A DNA stretch of 6,676 nucleotides from an uncultured Prevotella sp. (GTDB taxonomy: Bacteria > Bacteroidota > Bacteroidia > Bacteroidales > Bacteroidaceae): positions 1-6,676 of the forward strand of contig CALZMK010000084.1 in NCBI GenBank assembly GCA_945788545.1. The letters run 5' to 3'. Under the pieces are notes generated by a model. The model was not told where the DNA came from. It ran no database searches and saw nothing but the letters and a program-made list of their open reading frames with translations. Below are positions 6,426-6,676 of the stretch, one piece after another. The position numbers and the translations under genes are program-made. Within the stretch, counting starts at the first letter, position 1, and every line of letters starts with the position of its first letter.

Positions 6426-6676
6426 TCAAAATAACAAAAAAAGGCGTAAAAAACAACTCGGCGAAGCCCGAAAACGGGTCGCCGAGGGTGCAACTCTAAA
6501 ACTAGTTAAAGAAAAATCTGAAAAAAATGGCTCAAACCGCAATGATTTGAGCCAAAAAGGTGTGTTATTTCTCCATTCCCGAACAGCGTTCGCCACCCGT
6601 AGCCTTTCGCCGAAGGTAAGCTCCTTGCGGAGTGTGCTCAGATAGCTGGGCGTGATGTTGAGGAACGAGGCGATGT
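6426..6676 (-). CDS. C-terminal part of a Crp/Fnr-like regulator (partial, runs off window)
   Basis: Reading inward from the window edge, the frame begins with IASFLNITPSYLSTLRKEL. This has the layout of the last helix-turn-helix of Bacteroidetes Crp/Fnr-like regulators, with IASFLNIT as the first helix and PSYLSTLRK as the recognition helix. The effector-binding N-terminus lies outside the window. Members of this family normally end soon after this helix, but here the frame stays open to a TGA at 6426-6428 and runs through a terminator-like hairpin at 6521-6553. The true end is therefore uncertain. Either the annotated tail is spurious and a small frameshift separates it from the helix (another frame has a TAA at 6565-6567, 12 bases before the hairpin), or the protein has an unusual tail. 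The helix assignment is fairly secure; the 3' boundary is not. Confidence 0.5.
   Translation of the reverse strand, partial: IASFLNITPSYLSTLRKELTFGERLRVANAVREWRNNTPFWLKSLRFEPFFSDFSLTSFRVAPSATRFRASPSCFLRLFLLF
6441..6486 (-). terminator. Second terminator-like hairpin, tandem to the first
   Basis: CTCGGCGA (6457-6464) pairs with TCGCCGAG (6479-6486). Inside it CCCG (6467-6470) pairs with CGGG (6475-6478) around an AAAA loop, with a two-base bulge on one side. On the minus strand the stem is followed by TTG, six Ts, ACGCC and a further T-run. This is a strong GC-rich hairpin with U-rich tracts. It lies 53 bases upstream of the next gene, so it could be a back-up terminator for the upstream gene or part of the leader of the downstream one. 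Confidence 0.6.
6521..6553 (-). terminator. Rho-independent terminator-like hairpin after the partial Crp-like gene
   Basis: An 8-bp perfect stem is formed by GGCTCAAA (6529-6536) and TTTGAGCC (6546-6553) around a 9-base loop. On the minus strand the stem is followed by A and then seven Ts (complement of the A-run 6521-6527). The orientation fits termination of the regulator gene that enters from the window edge. The plus strand has no T-run after the stem, so it would act only for minus-strand transcripts. Confidence 0.7.

Overview
The window most resembles a Bacteroidales genome of the Prevotella type. This rests on a GLPGLI-family protein, a signal-peptide-bearing outer-membrane barrel with an N-terminal carboxypeptidase-regulatory-like domain, A-rich leaders instead of strong Shine-Dalgarno sequences, and Crp/Fnr-like regulators of the Bacteroidetes kind. 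The genus is an inference from sequence style and was not tested by any search. Every gene I can support lies on the minus strand, so transcription runs from high to low coordinates.

Layout in the direction of transcription. At 6676-6426 the window opens inside the C-terminal helix-turn-helix end of a Crp/Fnr-like regulator. It is followed by two terminator-like hairpins (6521-6553 and 6441-6486). Next is a second Crp/Fnr-like gene (5934-6388), which carries a cyclic-nucleotide-binding-like domain, is broken by a 2-nt frameshift and has no DNA-binding domain. After 67 bp comes the most striking gene (4922-5866): a complete ECF sigma factor joined in one uninterrupted frame to a transmembrane helix and a periplasmic TonB C-terminal domain. 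A 206-bp gap holds a hairpin followed by a T-run and repeated AAATTCGCG boxes. It leads into a compact cluster: a 906-residue TonB-dependent-receptor-like outer-membrane protein (1995-4715), a small secreted TonB-C-domain protein (1525-1953), a full-length GLPGLI protein (642-1511) and a truncated second GLPGLI copy (393-635). Spacings within this cluster are 41, 13 and 6 bp, which suggests one operon. The truncated copy ends at an imperfect inverted repeat (271-399). The remaining 270 bases hold no gene I can support.

How the parts may work together (inference). The sigma-TM-TonB protein looks like a TonB whose short cytoplasmic tail has been replaced by a transcription factor. No FecR-type anti-sigma gene is visible, and the receptor-like protein carries a carboxypeptidase-regulatory-like domain where an STN signalling domain would be expected in a Fec-type system. 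The locus could therefore be a single-protein transmembrane switch, in which engagement of the outer-membrane receptor by the periplasmic TonB domain controls the tethered sigma factor, which in turn drives the adjacent receptor/TonB/GLPGLI operon. The domain fusion is read directly from the sequence; the regulatory circuit is a hypothesis.
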